Assembly (NCBI RefSeq): GCF_004151275.2
Contig: NZ_CP130821.1
Span: forward strand, 2,356,001 to 2,420,000
Origin: Flavobacterium dauae
GTDB lineage: Bacteria; Bacteroidota; Bacteroidia; Flavobacteriales; Flavobacteriaceae
Direction of reading: 5' to 3'
Length of the DNA stretch: 64,000 bases
In this document: one piece after another, positions 27,210 through 38,076 of the stretch
Layout of the letters: each line of letters opens with the position of its first letter
Numbering within the stretch: position 1 is the first letter of the stretch
Made by a program: the position numbers and the translations under genes
Notes under the pieces: model-generated
What the model saw: the letters and a program-made list of their open reading frames with translations, nothing else
Database searches by the model: none
What the model was told of the DNA's origin: nothing

Positions 27210-27935
27210 TTACTTTCTTTTGTTGCGGTTTGGTCTTCCACTTGGTTTTCCAGATCCTGCAGCTTTAGATTTTTGTTTATCTAAACCTGCTAACGGAGAA
27301 AGATCTCTTTTACCATAAACCTCACCTTTCATGATCCATACTTTAATACCCATTCTACCGTAAGTAGTGTGAGCTTCAGCTAAAGCATAATCAATATCAG
27401 CACGGAAAGTAGATAAAGGAATACGACCATCTTTAAAGCTTTCTGAACGTGCCATTTCTGCACCATTCAAACGACCAGAAATCATAACTTTCATACCTTC
27501 AGCGTTCATTCTCATTGCCGCAGCGATAGCCATTTTAATAGCTCTACGGTAAGAAATACGGCTTTCGATTTGACGAGCGATGCTTGTTGCAGCCAAATAA
27601 GCATCTAATTCTGGTCTTTTAATTTCAAAGATGTTAATTTGTACCTCTTTGTTAGTAATTTTCTTAAGTTCTTCTTTCAACTTGTCTACCTCTTGACCGC
27701 CTTTTCCGATAATGATACCTGGACGAGCAGTAGTGATAGTAACGGTTACAAGTTTTAAAGTTCTCTCGATAATGATTTTAGATACACTAGCTTTTGCTAA
27801 ACGAGCATGGATGTACTTTCTGATTTTTGCATCTTCAGCAAGTTTGTCTCCATAGTCATTTCCACCGTACCAATTTGAGTCCCATCCTCTGATGATCCCA
27901 AGGCGATTTCCGATTGGATTAGTCTTTTGTCCCAT
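27210..27935 (-). CDS. rpsC: 30S ribosomal protein uS3
   Basis: 241 residues. KH domain with the [14 protein letters not shown] loop, C-terminal S3 domain with [12 protein letters not shown], and a short basic tail ([14 protein letters not shown]). Helps form the mRNA entry channel. Confidence 0.98.
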   Translation of the reverse strand: MGQKTNPIGNRLGIIRGWDSNWYGGNDYGDKLAEDAKIRKYIHARLAKASVSKIIIERTLKLVTVTITTARPGIIIGKGGQEVDKLKEELKKITNKEVQINIFEIKRPELDAYLAATSIARQIESRISYRRAIKMAIAAAMRMNAEGMKVMISGRLNGAEMARSESFKDGRIPLSTFRADIDYALAEAHTTYGRMGIKVWIMKGEVYGKRDLSPLAGLDKQKSKAAGSGKPSGRPNRNKRK

Positions 27936-27943
27936 ACTGTTTA

Positions 27944-28354
27944 TTAATTGCTTTGTGTGTTATTGTTTGATCCTAATACGATTGTTACGTGATTAGAACG
28001 TTTTCTGATTCTGTGTGCACGACCTTGTGGTGCAGGACGTAATCTTTTTAACATTGCGCCACCGTCAACACGGATTTCTTTTACAAATAATTCTGCTTCT
28101 TCGATGCTTGCTTCAGCATTTTTAGCTTGCCAGTTAGCAATTGCTGATAACAATAATTTTTCTAATCTTCCTGAAGCTTCTTTTGTATTAAATTTTAATA
28201 TGTTAAGAGCATTCTCAACTTTCTGTCCTCTTACTAAATCTGCAACTAAACGCATTTTACGAGGTGAAGTTGGGCAATTGTTTAGCTTAGCAAAAGCAAT
28301 ACTTTTGTTTGCTTCTTTTATCTGCTCTGCTCTTTCTCTTTTACGAACTCCCAT
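27944..28354 (-). CDS. rplV: 50S ribosomal protein uL22
   Basis: 136 residues, about 25 longer than in E. coli because of an N-terminal charged extension ([18 protein letters not shown]). The tunnel loop [19 protein letters not shown] is wild type. Confidence 0.97.
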   Translation of the reverse strand: MGVRKRERAEQIKEANKSIAFAKLNNCPTSPRKMRLVADLVRGQKVENALNILKFNTKEASGRLEKLLLSAIANWQAKNAEASIEEAELFVKEIRVDGGAMLKRLRPAPQGRAHRIRKRSNHVTIVLGSNNNTQSN

Positions 28355-28363
28355 AGCTTCTTA

Positions 28364-28642
28364 TTATTTTTTACCTTTATTTTTTGCACCTGCATGTCCA
28401 CGGAATGAACGTGTTGGTGAAAACTCTCCTAATTTATGTCCTACCATGTTTTCTGTTACGTAAACTGGTACAAATTGACGACCGTTGTGTACTGCGATTG
28501 TTTGTCCTACGAAATCTGGAGTAATCATTGATGCTCTAGACCAAGTTTTAACAACTGCTTTGTTACCGTTTTCTGCGTTCTCTAAAACTTTTTTCTCAAG
28601 TTTAAAGTGAACATAAGGTCCTTTTTTTAATGAACGTGCCAT
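28364..28642 (-). CDS. rpsS: 30S ribosomal protein uS19
   Basis: 92 residues, of normal length. [19 protein letters not shown] start and [18 protein letters not shown] end. It sits in the 30S head. 10 bp after rplB. Confidence 0.98.
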   Translation of the reverse strand: MARSLKKGPYVHFKLEKKVLENAENGNKAVVKTWSRASMITPDFVGQTIAVHNGRQFVPVYVTENMVGHKLGEFSPTRSFRGHAGAKNKGKK

Positions 28643-28652
28643 ACTTACTTAA

Positions 28653-29477
28653 TTATTTCTTTCTACGTTCTACAATATGTTTGTTACTTGCTTTTACTTT
28701 AGAACGAGTTCTATAACCCTTCGCTGGTAAACCTTTTCTAGAACGTGGGTGACCTCCTGAAGAGCGTCCTTCACCACCTCCCATTGGGTGATCAACTGGG
28801 TTCATAGCTACCGGTCTAGTACGTGGTCTTCTACCTAACCAACGAGATCTACCTGCTTTACCTGAAACGATTAACTGGTGATCTGAGTTAGATACTGCAC
28901 CAATTGTTGCCATACATGTTAATAAGATTAAACGAATCTCACCTGAAGGCATTTTAATTGTTGCGTATTTACCATCACGAGCAACTAATTGTGCAAAAGT
29001 TCCTGCAGAACGTGCGATAACAGCACCTTGACCTGGACGTAACTCGATACAAGAAATAATTGTACCAAGAGGAATGTTTGCTAAAGGCATTGCATTACCA
29101 ACTTCTGGAGCTGCATCTGGTCCAGAAACTACTTTCTGACCTACTTGCAATCCTGCTGGTGCTACGATGTACGTTTTTGCTCCATCTGCATATGCTAATA
29201 ATGAGATAAATGCTGAACGGTTTGGATCGTACTCAATTGTTTTAACTGTAGCCGGAACACCAACTTTAGTTCTTTTAAAATCAATGATACGATATTGTTG
29301 TTTATGACCACCACCAATATAACGCATGGTCATTTTTCCTTGACTATTTCTACCTCCAGAGTTTTTTTTCGGTGCTAATAATGAACGCTCCGGCTTATCA
29401 GTTGTAATAGCGTCAAAACTATTAACAACTCTAAAACGCTGACCCGGGGTAATAGGTTTTAATTTTCTAACTGACAT
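28653..29477 (-). CDS. rplB: 50S ribosomal protein uL2
   Basis: 274 residues. Contains the OB/SH3 RNA-binding core and the conserved C-terminal [19 protein letters not shown] with the histidine close to the peptidyl-transferase centre. 5 bp after rplW. Confidence 0.98.
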   Translation of the reverse strand: MSVRKLKPITPGQRFRVVNSFDAITTDKPERSLLAPKKNSGGRNSQGKMTMRYIGGGHKQQYRIIDFKRTKVGVPATVKTIEYDPNRSAFISLLAYADGAKTYIVAPAGLQVGQKVVSGPDAAPEVGNAMPLANIPLGTIISCIELRPGQGAVIARSAGTFAQLVARDGKYATIKMPSGEIRLILLTCMATIGAVSNSDHQLIVSGKAGRSRWLGRRPRTRPVAMNPVDHPMGGGEGRSSGGHPRSRKGLPAKGYRTRSKVKASNKHIVERRKK

Positions 29478-29482
29478 TGTTA

Positions 29483-29773
29483 TTAGATATTAGTGTAAAA
29501 ATCGATTGAATCTCCTTCTTTCAATGTTACAATTGCTTTCTTGTATGAAGACGTTTTACCAGTAATCATTCCGCTTTTCGTAAACTTTGTAGTTCTATCA
29601 GCTCTGTAAATCATTGTGTTTACATCTAAAACAGAAACTCCATAAGCTTTTTCAACCGCTTTCTTAATTTCTACTTTGTTTGCTTTTTTAGCTACCACAA
29701 ATCCAAAACGGTTAAATAATTCACCGTCTTTTGTGATTTTTTCGGTAATGATAGGTTTAATAATTATACTCAT
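29483..29773 (-). CDS. rplW: 50S ribosomal protein uL23
   Basis: 96 residues. [16 protein letters not shown] start and the [14 protein letters not shown] strip. Exit-tunnel protein, docking site for trigger factor. Confidence 0.97.
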   Translation of the reverse strand: MSIIIKPIITEKITKDGELFNRFGFVVAKKANKVEIKKAVEKAYGVSVLDVNTMIYRADRTTKFTKSGMITGKTSSYKKAIVTLKEGDSIDFYTNI

Positions 29774-29781
29774 TTCCCTAT

Positions 29782-30411
29782 TTATTTACTTAAATTTTCT
29801 ACAATTCCTTCTAATGAACCTTCAGTTAACACTAACGATTTTGCATTTAAAATACCGTAAGTATTTAATTCTGAAGATGTTACAACAGAAGCTCTTTCTA
29901 AATTGCGTGACGACAAATATACGTTTTTATTTGATTCACCCAACACAAATAATGATTTTTTACCTTCTAACCCTAAAGCTTTCAATACGTTAATGAAATT
30001 TTTAGTACTTGGTGCTTCAAAAGTAAAATCTTCTACAACAAATAAATTAGCTTCTTGAGCCTTCATTGTAAAAGCAGATTTACGAGCCAAACGCTTTAAA
30101 GCTTTGTTCAATTTGAACGAGTAGCTTCTTGGGCGTGGTCCAAAAATAGTACCTCCACCTTTAAAAACAGGTGATTTTGCAGAACCTGCACGTGCAGTAC
30201 CTGTACCTTTTTGTTTTTTAATTTTACGTGTAGATCCCGCTACTTCAGCTCTTTCTTTAGCTTTGTGCGTACCTTGACGTTGATTTGCCAAATATTGTTT
30301 AACATCTAAATAGATAGCATGTTTGTTAGGCTCAATTGCGAAAACTGAATCAGCCAGTTGTACTGATCTGCCAGTTTCTTTTCCGTTGATATCTAAAACT
30401 TTTACTTCCAT
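29782..30411 (-). CDS. rplD: 50S ribosomal protein uL4
   Basis: 209 residues. The extended loop with [19 protein letters not shown] reaches the tunnel. In E. coli, L4 represses the S10 operon through its leader. Here the start codon overlaps the rplC stop by one base (position 30411). Confidence 0.98.
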   Translation of the reverse strand: MEVKVLDINGKETGRSVQLADSVFAIEPNKHAIYLDVKQYLANQRQGTHKAKERAEVAGSTRKIKKQKGTGTARAGSAKSPVFKGGGTIFGPRPRSYSFKLNKALKRLARKSAFTMKAQEANLFVVEDFTFEAPSTKNFINVLKALGLEGKKSLFVLGESNKNVYLSSRNLERASVVTSSELNTYGILNAKSLVLTEGSLEGIVENLSK

Positions 30412-31028
30412 TACTTTTGAACGATTACGTAAGAGTTTTTATGACCTGGTACAGCACCTTTAACTACTAATAAGTTTTTGTCTGCAACCACTTTTAAAAC
30501 TCTAAGGTTTTGAACTGTTACTTTTTCTCCTCCTGTTCTTCCAGCCATACGCATACCCTTGAATACTCTTGAAGGATAAGACGATGCACCAACAGAACCC
30601 GGAGCTCTTAAACGGTTGTGCTGACCATGCGTAGCCTGACCAACCCCACCAAATCCATGACGTTTTACAACCCCTTGGAATCCTTTACCTTTAGAAGTAC
30701 CTTGTACATCAACAAAGTCTCCTTCAGCAAATAAATCTACAGTGATCACATCACCTAAACCGTAAGCGCTTTCAAAATCTTGAATTTCAACGACTTTTTT
30801 CTTTACAGAAGTTCCTGCTTTTTTAAAGTGACCTGCAGCCGCTTTAGTTGCATTTTTTTCTCTAGCGTCATCGAAACCAAGTTGATAAGCTTCATACCCG
30901 TCAACCTCTTTGGTTCTGACTTGGGTAACGACACATGGACCTAATTCGATTACAGTACAAGGAATGTTTTTCCCGTTCTCATCGAAGATTGAAGTCATGC
31001 CGATTTTCTTTCCAATTAACCCAGACAT
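30411..31028 (-). CDS. rplC: 50S ribosomal protein uL3
   Basis: 205 residues. [17 protein letters not shown] start and [22 protein letters not shown] loop with the modified-glutamine region. First gene after the hairpin that separates it from rpsJ. Confidence 0.98.
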   Translation of the reverse strand: MSGLIGKKIGMTSIFDENGKNIPCTVIELGPCVVTQVRTKEVDGYEAYQLGFDDAREKNATKAAAGHFKKAGTSVKKKVVEIQDFESAYGLGDVITVDLFAEGDFVDVQGTSKGKGFQGVVKRHGFGGVGQATHGQHNRLRAPGSVGASSYPSRVFKGMRMAGRTGGEKVTVQNLRVLKVVADKNLLVVKGAVPGHKNSYVIVQK

Positions 31029-31060
31029 AATTTTAAATTAATAATTATTAAATATAAAAA

Positions 31061-31097
31061 TTTCAAGCATCGGCAAAATTAATACCAATGCTTGAAA
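31061..31097 (-). promoter_or_regulatory. Attenuator-like hairpin between rpsJ and rplC
   Basis: A perfect 10-bp stem, TTTCAAGCAT (31061-31070) with ATGCTTGAAA (31088-31097), loop 17. In the direction of transcription it is followed by a U-rich run, like an intrinsic terminator. It lies inside the operon, after rpsJ and 33 bp before rplC, so it should split expression of the two parts. Confidence 0.65.
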
Positions 31098-31127
31098 TAT
31101 ACAAGTATTTTGTAAAATATTTTATTA

Positions 31128-31433
31128 TCAAACTTTTATCTCTACTTCTACCCCTGAAGGAAGCTCTAATTTCATTAAAGCGTCGATCGTTTTAGAAGAT
31201 GAAGAATAGATGTCTAATAATCTTTTATACGAACTTAACTCGAATTGTTCTCTTGACTTTTTGTTAACGTGTGGAGAACGTAAAACAGTAAAGATTTTTT
31301 TATGAGTTGGTAATGGAATTGGTCCTGTTACCACTGCACCTGTACTTTTTACAGTTTTTACGATTTTTTCAGCTGACTTGTCAACCAAAGCATGATCGTA
31401 AGATTTTAATTTTATTCTGATTTTTTGACTCAT
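31128..31433 (-). CDS. rpsJ: 30S ribosomal protein uS10
   Basis: 101 residues. Contains [20 protein letters not shown] and the loop [24 protein letters not shown]. Also the NusE antitermination factor. It follows fusA by 11 bp and is separated from rplC by 99 bp. Confidence 0.98.
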   Translation of the reverse strand: MSQKIRIKLKSYDHALVDKSAEKIVKTVKSTGAVVTGPIPLPTHKKIFTVLRSPHVNKKSREQFELSSYKRLLDIYSSSSKTIDALMKLELPSGVEVEIKV

Positions 31434-31444
31434 TTTCTTAATTA

Positions 31445-33580
31445 TTAAGCGTTACCTTTTGCTTTTTTAATTACTTCTTCTTGAATGTTAGAAGGTGTTT
31501 GCTCGTAGTGAGAGAACTCCATTGTTGAAGTTGCACGACCTGAAGATAATGTACGTAATGTTGTTACATAACCAAACATTTCTGATAACGGTACAGAAGC
31601 TTTAACAACTTTAGCTCCGTTACGATCGTCCATAGAGTTGATTTGACCACGACGACGGTTTAAGTCACCTACAATATCACCCATGTTTTCTTCTGGTGTT
31701 AACACTTCTAACTTCATGATTGGTTCTAAGATAATAGCACCTGCCGCTTTAGCAGATTCTTTATATCCCATTTTAGCAGCTAATTCGAAAGATAATGCAT
31801 CCGAATCCACCGCGTGGTAAGAACCATCAATTAAAGTAACTTTTAATGAATCCATTTCGAATCCAGCTAAAGGACCTTGTTTCATAGACTCACGGAAACC
31901 TTTTTCAACAGCAGGAATGTACTCTTTTGGTACGTTACCACCTTTAACTTCGTTAACGAATTGTAATCCTACGAATGGTTTACCGTCAACTTCGTCAGCA
32001 GGTCCAATTTTAAATACGATATCACCATATTTACCACGACCTCCAGATTGTTTTTTGTACGTTTCTCTGTGATCTGCAAAACGCGTAAAAGCTTCTTTGT
32101 ACTCAACCTGAGGCTCACCTTGGTTTACTTCAACTTTAAACTCACGACGCATACGGTCAACAATGATATCTAAGTGTAACTCACCCATACCAGAGATGAT
32201 TGTTTGCCCAGAAGCTTGGTCTGTACGAACGGTGAAAGTTGGATCTTCCTCAGCTAATTTAGCTAAAGCCATACCCATTTTATCAACATCCGCTTTTGTT
32301 TTAGGCTCAATTGCAATACCAATTACCGGATCAGGGAAATCCATAGATTCTAACACGATTGGGTGTTTTTCATCTGATAAAGTATCTCCTGTTTTAATAT
32401 CTTTAAAACCAACAGCTGCACCAATATCACCAGCTTCAATGAATTCAATTGGATTTTGCTTGTTAGCGTGCATTTGATAGATACGAGAGATACGTTCTTT
32501 GTTTCCTGAACGGTTGTTTAACACGTAAGAACCTGCATCTAAACGTCCTGAATAAGCACGGAAGAAAGCTAAACGACCTACGAAAGGATCGGTAGCAATT
32601 TTAAATGCTAATGCAGCAAACGGATCTGTTACAGATGGTTTACGTGAAATTGGCTCGTCAGTATCTGGATTTGTACCTTCAATCGCTTCTTTATCTGTTG
32701 GAGCAGGTAAATAACGACATACAGCATCAATCATGAACTGCACTCCTTTGTTTTTGAAAGAAGAACCACACATCATAGGAATAATGCTCATATCTAAAGT
32801 AGCTGCACGTAACGCTGCGTTGATTTCTTCTTCTGTGATAGAGTTTTCATCTTCCATGAATTTCTCTAACAAGTTTTCATCGTAACCTGCAATTTCTTCG
32901 ATTAATTGACCACGGAATTGTTTTACATCATCAACCATATCAGCTGGAATGTCAACAATATCAAAAGTAGAACCATGATTTTCATCATGCCATACAATTG
33001 CACGGTTTTTAATTAAATCTACTACACCTTTAAAATCAGCTTCGTCACCAATTGGCAAAACGATAGGCACTGCATTAGAACCTAACATTTCTTTTACCTG
33101 ACGACATACTTTTAAGAAATCTGCACCTTGACGGTCCATCTTGTTAACAAAGCCCATACGTGGAACTTTGTAGTTATCAGCTAATCTCCAGTTTGTTTCA
33201 GATTGTGGTTCCACTCCGTCAACTGCAGAGAATAAAAACACTAATCCGTCTAATACACGTAACGAACGGTTTACCTCTACGGTAAAATCAACGTGTCCTG
33301 GAGTATCGATGATGTTAAAGTGATATTTTTGAGTTTCTGGTGTAGGTTTACCATTTTCCATTGGGAAATTCCACTCTACTGTAACAGCAGCCGAAGTAAT
33401 TGTAATACCACGTTCTGCTTCTTGCTCCATCCAGTCGGTTGTAGAAGAACCTTCGTGTGTTTCACCAATTTTATGGTTTTTTCCTGTATAGAAAAGAATA
33501 CGCTCTGTTGTTGTTGTTTTACCAGCATCAATGTGAGCAGCGATTCCAATATTTCTAGTAAGTCTTAAATCTCTAGCCAT
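31445..33580 (-). CDS. fusA: Elongation factor G
   Basis: 711 residues, full length. GTPase motifs AHIDAGKT (15-22), DTPGH (92-96) and NKMD (146-149), then domains II-V. Catalyses ribosomal translocation. The str operon here is rpsL-rpsG-fusA and goes straight on to rpsJ, without a tuf gene between. Confidence 0.98.
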   Translation of the reverse strand: MARDLRLTRNIGIAAHIDAGKTTTTERILFYTGKNHKIGETHEGSSTTDWMEQEAERGITITSAAVTVEWNFPMENGKPTPETQKYHFNIIDTPGHVDFTVEVNRSLRVLDGLVFLFSAVDGVEPQSETNWRLADNYKVPRMGFVNKMDRQGADFLKVCRQVKEMLGSNAVPIVLPIGDEADFKGVVDLIKNRAIVWHDENHGSTFDIVDIPADMVDDVKQFRGQLIEEIAGYDENLLEKFMEDENSITEEEINAALRAATLDMSIIPMMCGSSFKNKGVQFMIDAVCRYLPAPTDKEAIEGTNPDTDEPISRKPSVTDPFAALAFKIATDPFVGRLAFFRAYSGRLDAGSYVLNNRSGNKERISRIYQMHANKQNPIEFIEAGDIGAAVGFKDIKTGDTLSDEKHPIVLESMDFPDPVIGIAIEPKTKADVDKMGMALAKLAEEDPTFTVRTDQASGQTIISGMGELHLDIIVDRMRREFKVEVNQGEPQVEYKEAFTRFADHRETYKKQSGGRGKYGDIVFKIGPADEVDGKPFVGLQFVNEVKGGNVPKEYIPAVEKGFRESMKQGPLAGFEMDSLKVTLIDGSYHAVDSDALSFELAAKMGYKESAKAAGAIILEPIMKLEVLTPEENMGDIVGDLNRRRGQINSMDDRNGAKVVKASVPLSEMFGYVTTLRTLSSGRATSTMEFSHYEQTPSNIQEEVIKKAKGNA

Positions 33581-33600
33581 TTCTTGTTCTTTATGAAAAA

Positions 33601-34077
33601 TTAAAATCTAAAGTGAGAGAATGCTTTATTAGCATCTGCCATTTTGTGAACATCCATTCTTTTCTTAACAGCAGCACCTTCTTCTTTTGCAGCAGCCAAG
33701 ATTTCAGCAGCTAATTTAGAAGCCATAGATTTGTCGTTTCTTTTTCTTGCATAAAGAATCATCCATTTCATCGCCATAGAAATTTTTCTATCCGGACGAA
33801 TTGGCATTGGAATTTGGAATGAAGCACCACCTACACGGCGAGAACGCACTTCAACATGAGGCATAACGTTTGTTAATGCATCTTTCCATACTTCCAAAGA
33901 TGTTTTTTCTTCATCTTGCTTTTTAGTTTCAACGATTTCTAATGCGTCGTAAAATACTTTAAAAGCAGTAGATTTTTTACCATCCCACATTAAGTTGTTC
34001 ACGAAACGTGTTACTAACTGATCGTTAAATTTTGGATCTGGTAAAAGAGGTCTTTTCTTTGCCTGTCTTTTTCTCAT
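33601..34077 (-). CDS. rpsG: 30S ribosomal protein uS7
   Basis: 158 residues. [17 protein letters not shown] start, [18 protein letters not shown], and the C-terminal [14 protein letters not shown]. Nucleates the 30S head. Confidence 0.98.
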   Translation of the reverse strand: MRKRQAKKRPLLPDPKFNDQLVTRFVNNLMWDGKKSTAFKVFYDALEIVETKKQDEEKTSLEVWKDALTNVMPHVEVRSRRVGGASFQIPMPIRPDRKISMAMKWMILYARKRNDKSMASKLAAEILAAAKEEGAAVKKRMDVHKMADANKAFSHFRF

Positions 34078-34095
34078 TTCTTTGTTACTTTTAAA

Positions 34096-34184
34096 AGCTT
34101 CTAGTTTAAGGTTCCAAGTTTAAAGTTCTGTATCGATAAAAAATCAATACATAAATCTTTACGACTTATAACTTTTGACTATTC
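34096..34184. repeat. Two short heptamer-phased strings between rpsL and rpsG
   Basis: AGCTTCT, AGTTTAA, GGTTCCA, AGTTTAA, AGTTCTG occur in register at 34096-34130, and ACTTATA, ACTTTTG, ACTATTC at 34164-34184. The seven-base step matches the array before rpmJ although the unit sequences differ. Between them (34131-34163) is plain AT-rich sequence. Confidence 0.55.
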
Positions 34185-34197
34185 TACTTAAATTAAA

Positions 34198-34581
34198 TTA
34201 CTTTTTTGCGTCTTTAGGGCGTTTAGCACCATATTTAGATCTTCTTTGTGTACGACCGTTAACACCGGCTGTATCTAAAGCACCACGTACAATGTGGTAT
34301 CTAACTCCTGGTAAATCTTTTACCCTTCCACCTCTAACTAATACTATCGAGTGCTCTTGTAAATTGTGTCCTTCTCCTGGGATGTAAGCGTTTACTTCAT
34401 TACCGTTTGTCAAACGTACACGCGCTACTTTACGCATTGCAGAGTTTGGCTTTTTAGGTGTAGTAGTATAAACACGCGTACAAACCCCTCTTCTTTGAGG
34501 ACATGAATCCAAAGCAACCGATTTACTCTTCTTAGTCAATTGGGTTCTCCCTTTTCTTACTAATTGTTGAATTGTTGGCAT
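34198..34581 (-). CDS. rpsL: 30S ribosomal protein uS12
   Basis: 127 residues. The decoding loop TPKKPNSA (41-48) and the [13 protein letters not shown] loop carry the wild-type lysines that mutate in streptomycin resistance. First gene of the superoperon, preceded by a good promoter. Confidence 0.98.
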   Translation of the reverse strand: MPTIQQLVRKGRTQLTKKSKSVALDSCPQRRGVCTRVYTTTPKKPNSAMRKVARVRLTNGNEVNAYIPGEGHNLQEHSIVLVRGGRVKDLPGVRYHIVRGALDTAGVNGRTQRRSKYGAKRPKDAKK

Positions 34582-34638
34582 AATGTTTATTAAAAATTTT
34601 CTACATTCAATTTAATTTCCCGTGTATTTTCGGGGATG

Positions 34639-34669
34639 CAAATATATAAATTATTATAATCAAAACAAA
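34639..34669 (-). promoter_or_regulatory. Promoter of the ribosomal superoperon
   Basis: On the minus strand TTTG (34666-34669), exactly 19 bp, then TATATTTG (34639-34646), followed by C: a full match to the Bacteroidota -33/-7 consensus. It predicts a start near 34632 and an untranslated leader of about 50 nt containing a small CCCG/CGGG hairpin. Confidence 0.75.
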
Positions 34670-34712
34670 CGTATTTCGTTTATTTTCAAAATATTTCTGC
34701 ATTTATCAAAGT

Positions 34713-34744
34713 AACCCTTTCAAAATTCGAACTCTGAAAGGGTT
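34713..34744 (-). terminator. Hairpin terminator after the T9SS cargo gene
   Basis: AACCCTTTCA (34713-34722) pairs with TGAAAGGGTT (34735-34744), 28 bp beyond the stop codon. The T-tract is weak. It separates this gene from the ribosomal promoter. Confidence 0.7.
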
Positions 34745-34772
34745 ATAAATATTAAGATTGCAAATGTATAAA

Positions 34773-35504
34773 TTATTTCTTTACCATTTTTTTATTCATT
34801 ATCTGTCCATCTTTTGCTTTAATATTGATATGGTAGATCCCGCTTGAAAAATTGGTCATAATTTCTTGCATTGGATTAGGGTTCGAAAGTTTCTTTATCA
34901 ATCTACCTGTGTTATCAAAAATTTTAATTTCTTCAATAACCTCATCGTAATCCTCTACAAAAAAGTGGTCTTTAAACGGGTTTGGATAAACTTTAATAAA
35001 TTGTTCCAATTCATTTTCTTTAATATTTGCTAAAGGAACAGTACTATAATAAGCTTTATTTCCTGCGCTGTTTGTTATGATTAGCTCACTATAACTAGAA
35101 AAATCGTTAATAATATAGGTAAAGGTATTATTGCGATAATTCTCAAAAAAATCATAGTATTTACCAAAATACTGAATTTCTTCATTAGTCATCCAGCTAC
35201 AAGGCATATTCATTGTGAGGATTATTTTTCCATTATCAATAGTAAAATATGTAGAAGTTATATTTACTGTAGCATCAAATTGAGAACAATAATTACTTGT
35301 TAATTGAATGTATGTAGGGATAGGAGTATGTGAAATTGAAAAACCCCAATTTCCGCCTGTTGTTCCGTTTGATGAAAGAGGAACAATTTCAATTTGATTA
35401 TTTTCTTCTATTTGGGTTAAATACCAATTGGTATTCAATATTGGTATTTGTGCGGTCAGTTGATTTACCACTAAAAATAAAATTATTATTATATATGATT
35501 TCAT
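34773..35504 (-). CDS. Secreted protein with T9SS type A sorting domain
   Basis: 243 residues. A signal peptide of about 19 residues (hydrophobic, ending LTAQ) precedes a body of about 150 residues. The C-terminal domain from about 170, beginning VYPNPF (172-177) and ending MNKKMVKK, is the signal for type IX secretion. The body contains a pattern like META/HslJ domains (NTNWYLTQIEE; a MPCSWMTNEE strip), so it may be a small beta-sheet domain, but no function is assignable. Single gene with its own terminator. Confidence 0.8.
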   Translation of the reverse strand: MKSYIIIILFLVVNQLTAQIPILNTNWYLTQIEENNQIEIVPLSSNGTTGGNWGFSISHTPIPTYIQLTSNYCSQFDATVNITSTYFTIDNGKIILTMNMPCSWMTNEEIQYFGKYYDFFENYRNNTFTYIINDFSSYSELIITNSAGNKAYYSTVPLANIKENELEQFIKVYPNPFKDHFFVEDYDEVIEEIKIFDNTGRLIKKLSNPNPMQEIMTNFSSGIYHINIKAKDGQIMNKKMVKK

Positions 35505-35663
35505 AATGAACTGTATTTTTAAATAATTCGCTTAAACTTAACATTTTTTTATGGAACAAACAAATTTAAACTTATGGTAATCAGCAAAAAGCAGTTTGTT
35601 TTTTTAGATAGAGTATTTTACCTTTTTTAATCTTTAGCGTATATTTACGGGAAATTTATCTGA

Positions 35664-37334
35664 ATGCTGTTTTCAAAAAAATTCCTTTACTTACTTTTTT
35701 TAATCCTTGCAACAAGTACTCGTTTGTATGCTCAACAGATTTACCTAAAAGTAAATGGTAAAAACACCAGCGAAACATCTTTTTTAAAACAAAATATTAA
35801 AGACAGTATTTTTAATAACGGGCAAGAAGTTGAAACCAAATTGATTTTTTTACAAGATTTTTTAAAAATGAACGGATATCTGCACCACCAAATAACATCG
35901 TCAGAAAAAAAAGATAGTTTATATATTGTAAAATTTAATTTAGGTAAAAAAACCGATAGTTTAAAAATAAACTTCAACAAGCACGAAGCCCAGTTAAAAC
36001 AGATCTTACAAATAAACGAACCTTCAAAAACCATCGCTATACAAAACACCGAAAGCTTTCTTAAAAGCATTGTTGAAAAGTTAGCCAAAAAAGGTTATTC
36101 TATAAGCACGGTTAAGTTAACAAATCATCAATTTTTAAATAATCTAATTACTGCCGATTTAGACCTGCATTTAGATGAACAGCGCAGAATAGATCAGTTG
36201 GTTTTTACACCTTACAACAACTTCCCTACCGGAATTAAACAACGACTGATTAAGAAATACGAAAAACAACCGTTTACCGATGCCGTGACTAATGAATTGC
36301 AAAAAGAAATGAGTCAGTTTCCGTTTATTAAAACCACCAAACAACCCGAAGTTCTTTTTACCGAAAGCAACACCGCCTTGTATTTATATGTAGAACGACA
36401 AAATATTAGTCAGTTTGACGGATTGATTGGTTTTACGAATGATGATAACGGAAAAGTACAGTTTAACGGGTATGCCGATTTGCAGTTAATGAATATTTTA
36501 AACAAAGGCGAACAACTGAAATTGTATTGGAAAAACGACGGAAACCAGCAAACACAGTTTAATCTTTCAGGCGAAGTTCCTTATCTGTTCAACACGCCTT
36601 TTGGGTTGAAAGCTTCGTTAGAATTGTTCAAACAAGACAGCACTATGATGAACACCAAGTTTAACGCGGCGGTTTTGTATTATCTTAATTTTAATCATAG
36701 AGTTGGAGTTGGATATCAATCAACATCATCAGTTGCAGGAACAGAGAATTTTTATCAGGCTGCCGATTACAATAATCAGTTTATTACACTGAATTATTTA
36801 TTGAACAAATATCAGGATCATCCCTTATTCCGACAAAAATATTATGTAACAGGTTTGGCTGGTTTTGGATCGAAAACCGAAGAACAAGACAACCGCAAAG
36901 GTTCACAGCAATTTATAAATTTAACCGCCAATTATCTGTGGCAAATAAACAACCGCTGGTATATTAATCAGCAATTGGAAGGATCGCTTTTACACAGTGC
37001 CATACCTTTATTATATAATGAGTATTATCGTTTTGGTGGAATACATTCTATTCGCGGATTTAAAGAAAATTCGCTGCTTGCAAAAACACAAATTGGTTTG
37101 TATAACGAAGCCCGATATTTACTCGCGCCCAATATGTACATACATTCTATTACCGATGTTGCTTATTACGAAGGCGAGAACACCAACGATTTATTGTATT
37201 CTTTTGGTTTAGGCTTTGGCATACAAACCGGCGGCGGATTATTTAATATTATTTACGCAAACGGCATACAGCCAAATACCGATTTTAAACTATCGAATTC
37301 TATTTTTCATTTAAGCTACAAAACGCAGTTTTAA
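35664..37334 (+). CDS. Outer-membrane beta-barrel protein (BamA/TamA/ShlB-like)
   Basis: 556 residues. Signal peptide 1-24 (ending LYAQ). The N-terminal half (about 25-250) has POTRA-like alternation of helices and strands. The second half reads as amphipathic strands with long loops and ends in phenylalanine (SYKTQF), as outer-membrane barrels do. A HSIRGFKENS segment near 455-465 corresponds to the VRGY/F motif in loop 6 of the Omp85 family. Likely an Omp85-type transporter or assembly protein; no partner substrate gene is adjacent. Stands alone. Confidence 0.7.
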   Translation: MLFSKKFLYLLFLILATSTRLYAQQIYLKVNGKNTSETSFLKQNIKDSIFNNGQEVETKLIFLQDFLKMNGYLHHQITSSEKKDSLYIVKFNLGKKTDSLKINFNKHEAQLKQILQINEPSKTIAIQNTESFLKSIVEKLAKKGYSISTVKLTNHQFLNNLITADLDLHLDEQRRIDQLVFTPYNNFPTGIKQRLIKKYEKQPFTDAVTNELQKEMSQFPFIKTTKQPEVLFTESNTALYLYVERQNISQFDGLIGFTNDDNGKVQFNGYADLQLMNILNKGEQLKLYWKNDGNQQTQFNLSGEVPYLFNTPFGLKASLELFKQDSTMMNTKFNAAVLYYLNFNHRVGVGYQSTSSVAGTENFYQAADYNNQFITLNYLLNKYQDHPLFRQKYYVTGLAGFGSKTEEQDNRKGSQQFINLTANYLWQINNRWYINQQLEGSLLHSAIPLLYNEYYRFGGIHSIRGFKENSLLAKTQIGLYNEARYLLAPNMYIHSITDVAYYEGENTNDLLYSFGLGFGIQTGGGLFNIIYANGIQPNTDFKLSNSIFHLSYKTQF

Positions 37335-37436
37335 TTTGTGTTACCCATAATGCATTATTAAACGACATTAATTTTTAAGTTGTTTATTTTCTATGGAATA
37401 CAAACCTATTCAACAACCACTAAATAGTTGTTCATT

Positions 37437-37481
37437 CTTGCCATAAGACAAGAAAAAAGGAGATAAAACGTTTTAACTTAG
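37437..37481 (+). promoter_or_regulatory. Promoter with palindromic site, VOC/SRPBCC pair 1
   Basis: Near-palindrome CTTGCCATAAGACAAG (37437-37452) with its centre 33 bp from a TAACTTAG box (37474-37481, one mismatch to TAnnTTTG). The reverse complement of the site differs by a single base from the site before VOC/SRPBCC pair 2, at the same spacing. The start codon of the VOC gene follows at 37533. Confidence 0.6.
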
Positions 37482-37532
37482 CACTAACAAAGAACGACTA
37501 ATCGTTTTACAATTTCATAATACCAACGTGCA

Positions 37533-38003
37533 ATGAATACTTTACAAAAAATTATCCCCAACCTGTGGTTTGACAACAATGCCAAAGAAGCTGCCGATTA
37601 TTATTTATCTATTTTTAAAGACGGTAAGATACTTAACATTACTTATTATCCTGCTACTGAAGCCGAGGGACTTGCCGATTTTCAACAGGATTTTGCAGGT
37701 AAAATACTTACTGTAGAGTTTGAAATTCTGGGTATGCGGTTCATTGGTATCAATGCAGGACCTTTATTCAAATTCAACGAATCGGTTTCATTTATGATTC
37801 CTTGTAAAGACCAAAACGAAATTGATTATTACTGGGAAGCGTTAACGGCAAATGGTGGCGAAGAAAGTGTTTGCGGATGGCTAAAAGACAAATATGGATT
37901 AAGCTGGCAAGTGTGCCCCGAAAATTGGGAAGAACTAAGCAAAAAACCCGGAGCCTTTAAAAAAATGATGGGTATGAAAAAACTGATTATTGATGCTTTT
38001 TAA
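37533..38003 (+). CDS. VOC family protein (PhnB-like)
   Basis: 156 residues of the vicinal oxygen chelate superfamily, PhnB/3-demethylubiquinone methyltransferase-like branch: KIIPNLWFDNNAKEAADYYLSIF at the start and GLSWQVCPENW near the end. Most such proteins bind a metal or small ligand, with no proven enzyme activity. Followed by an SRPBCC gene after 73 bp, an arrangement repeated at 41.6-42.4 kb. Confidence 0.85.
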   Translation: MNTLQKIIPNLWFDNNAKEAADYYLSIFKDGKILNITYYPATEAEGLADFQQDFAGKILTVEFEILGMRFIGINAGPLFKFNESVSFMIPCKDQNEIDYYWEALTANGGEESVCGWLKDKYGLSWQVCPENWEELSKKPGAFKKMMGMKKLIIDAF

Positions 38004-38076
38004 GATCTGGTTACAAGTCAATAATCTCTAACCACCAAATACAAAAACATTAAAATAAACAGCAAACACAAATAAT

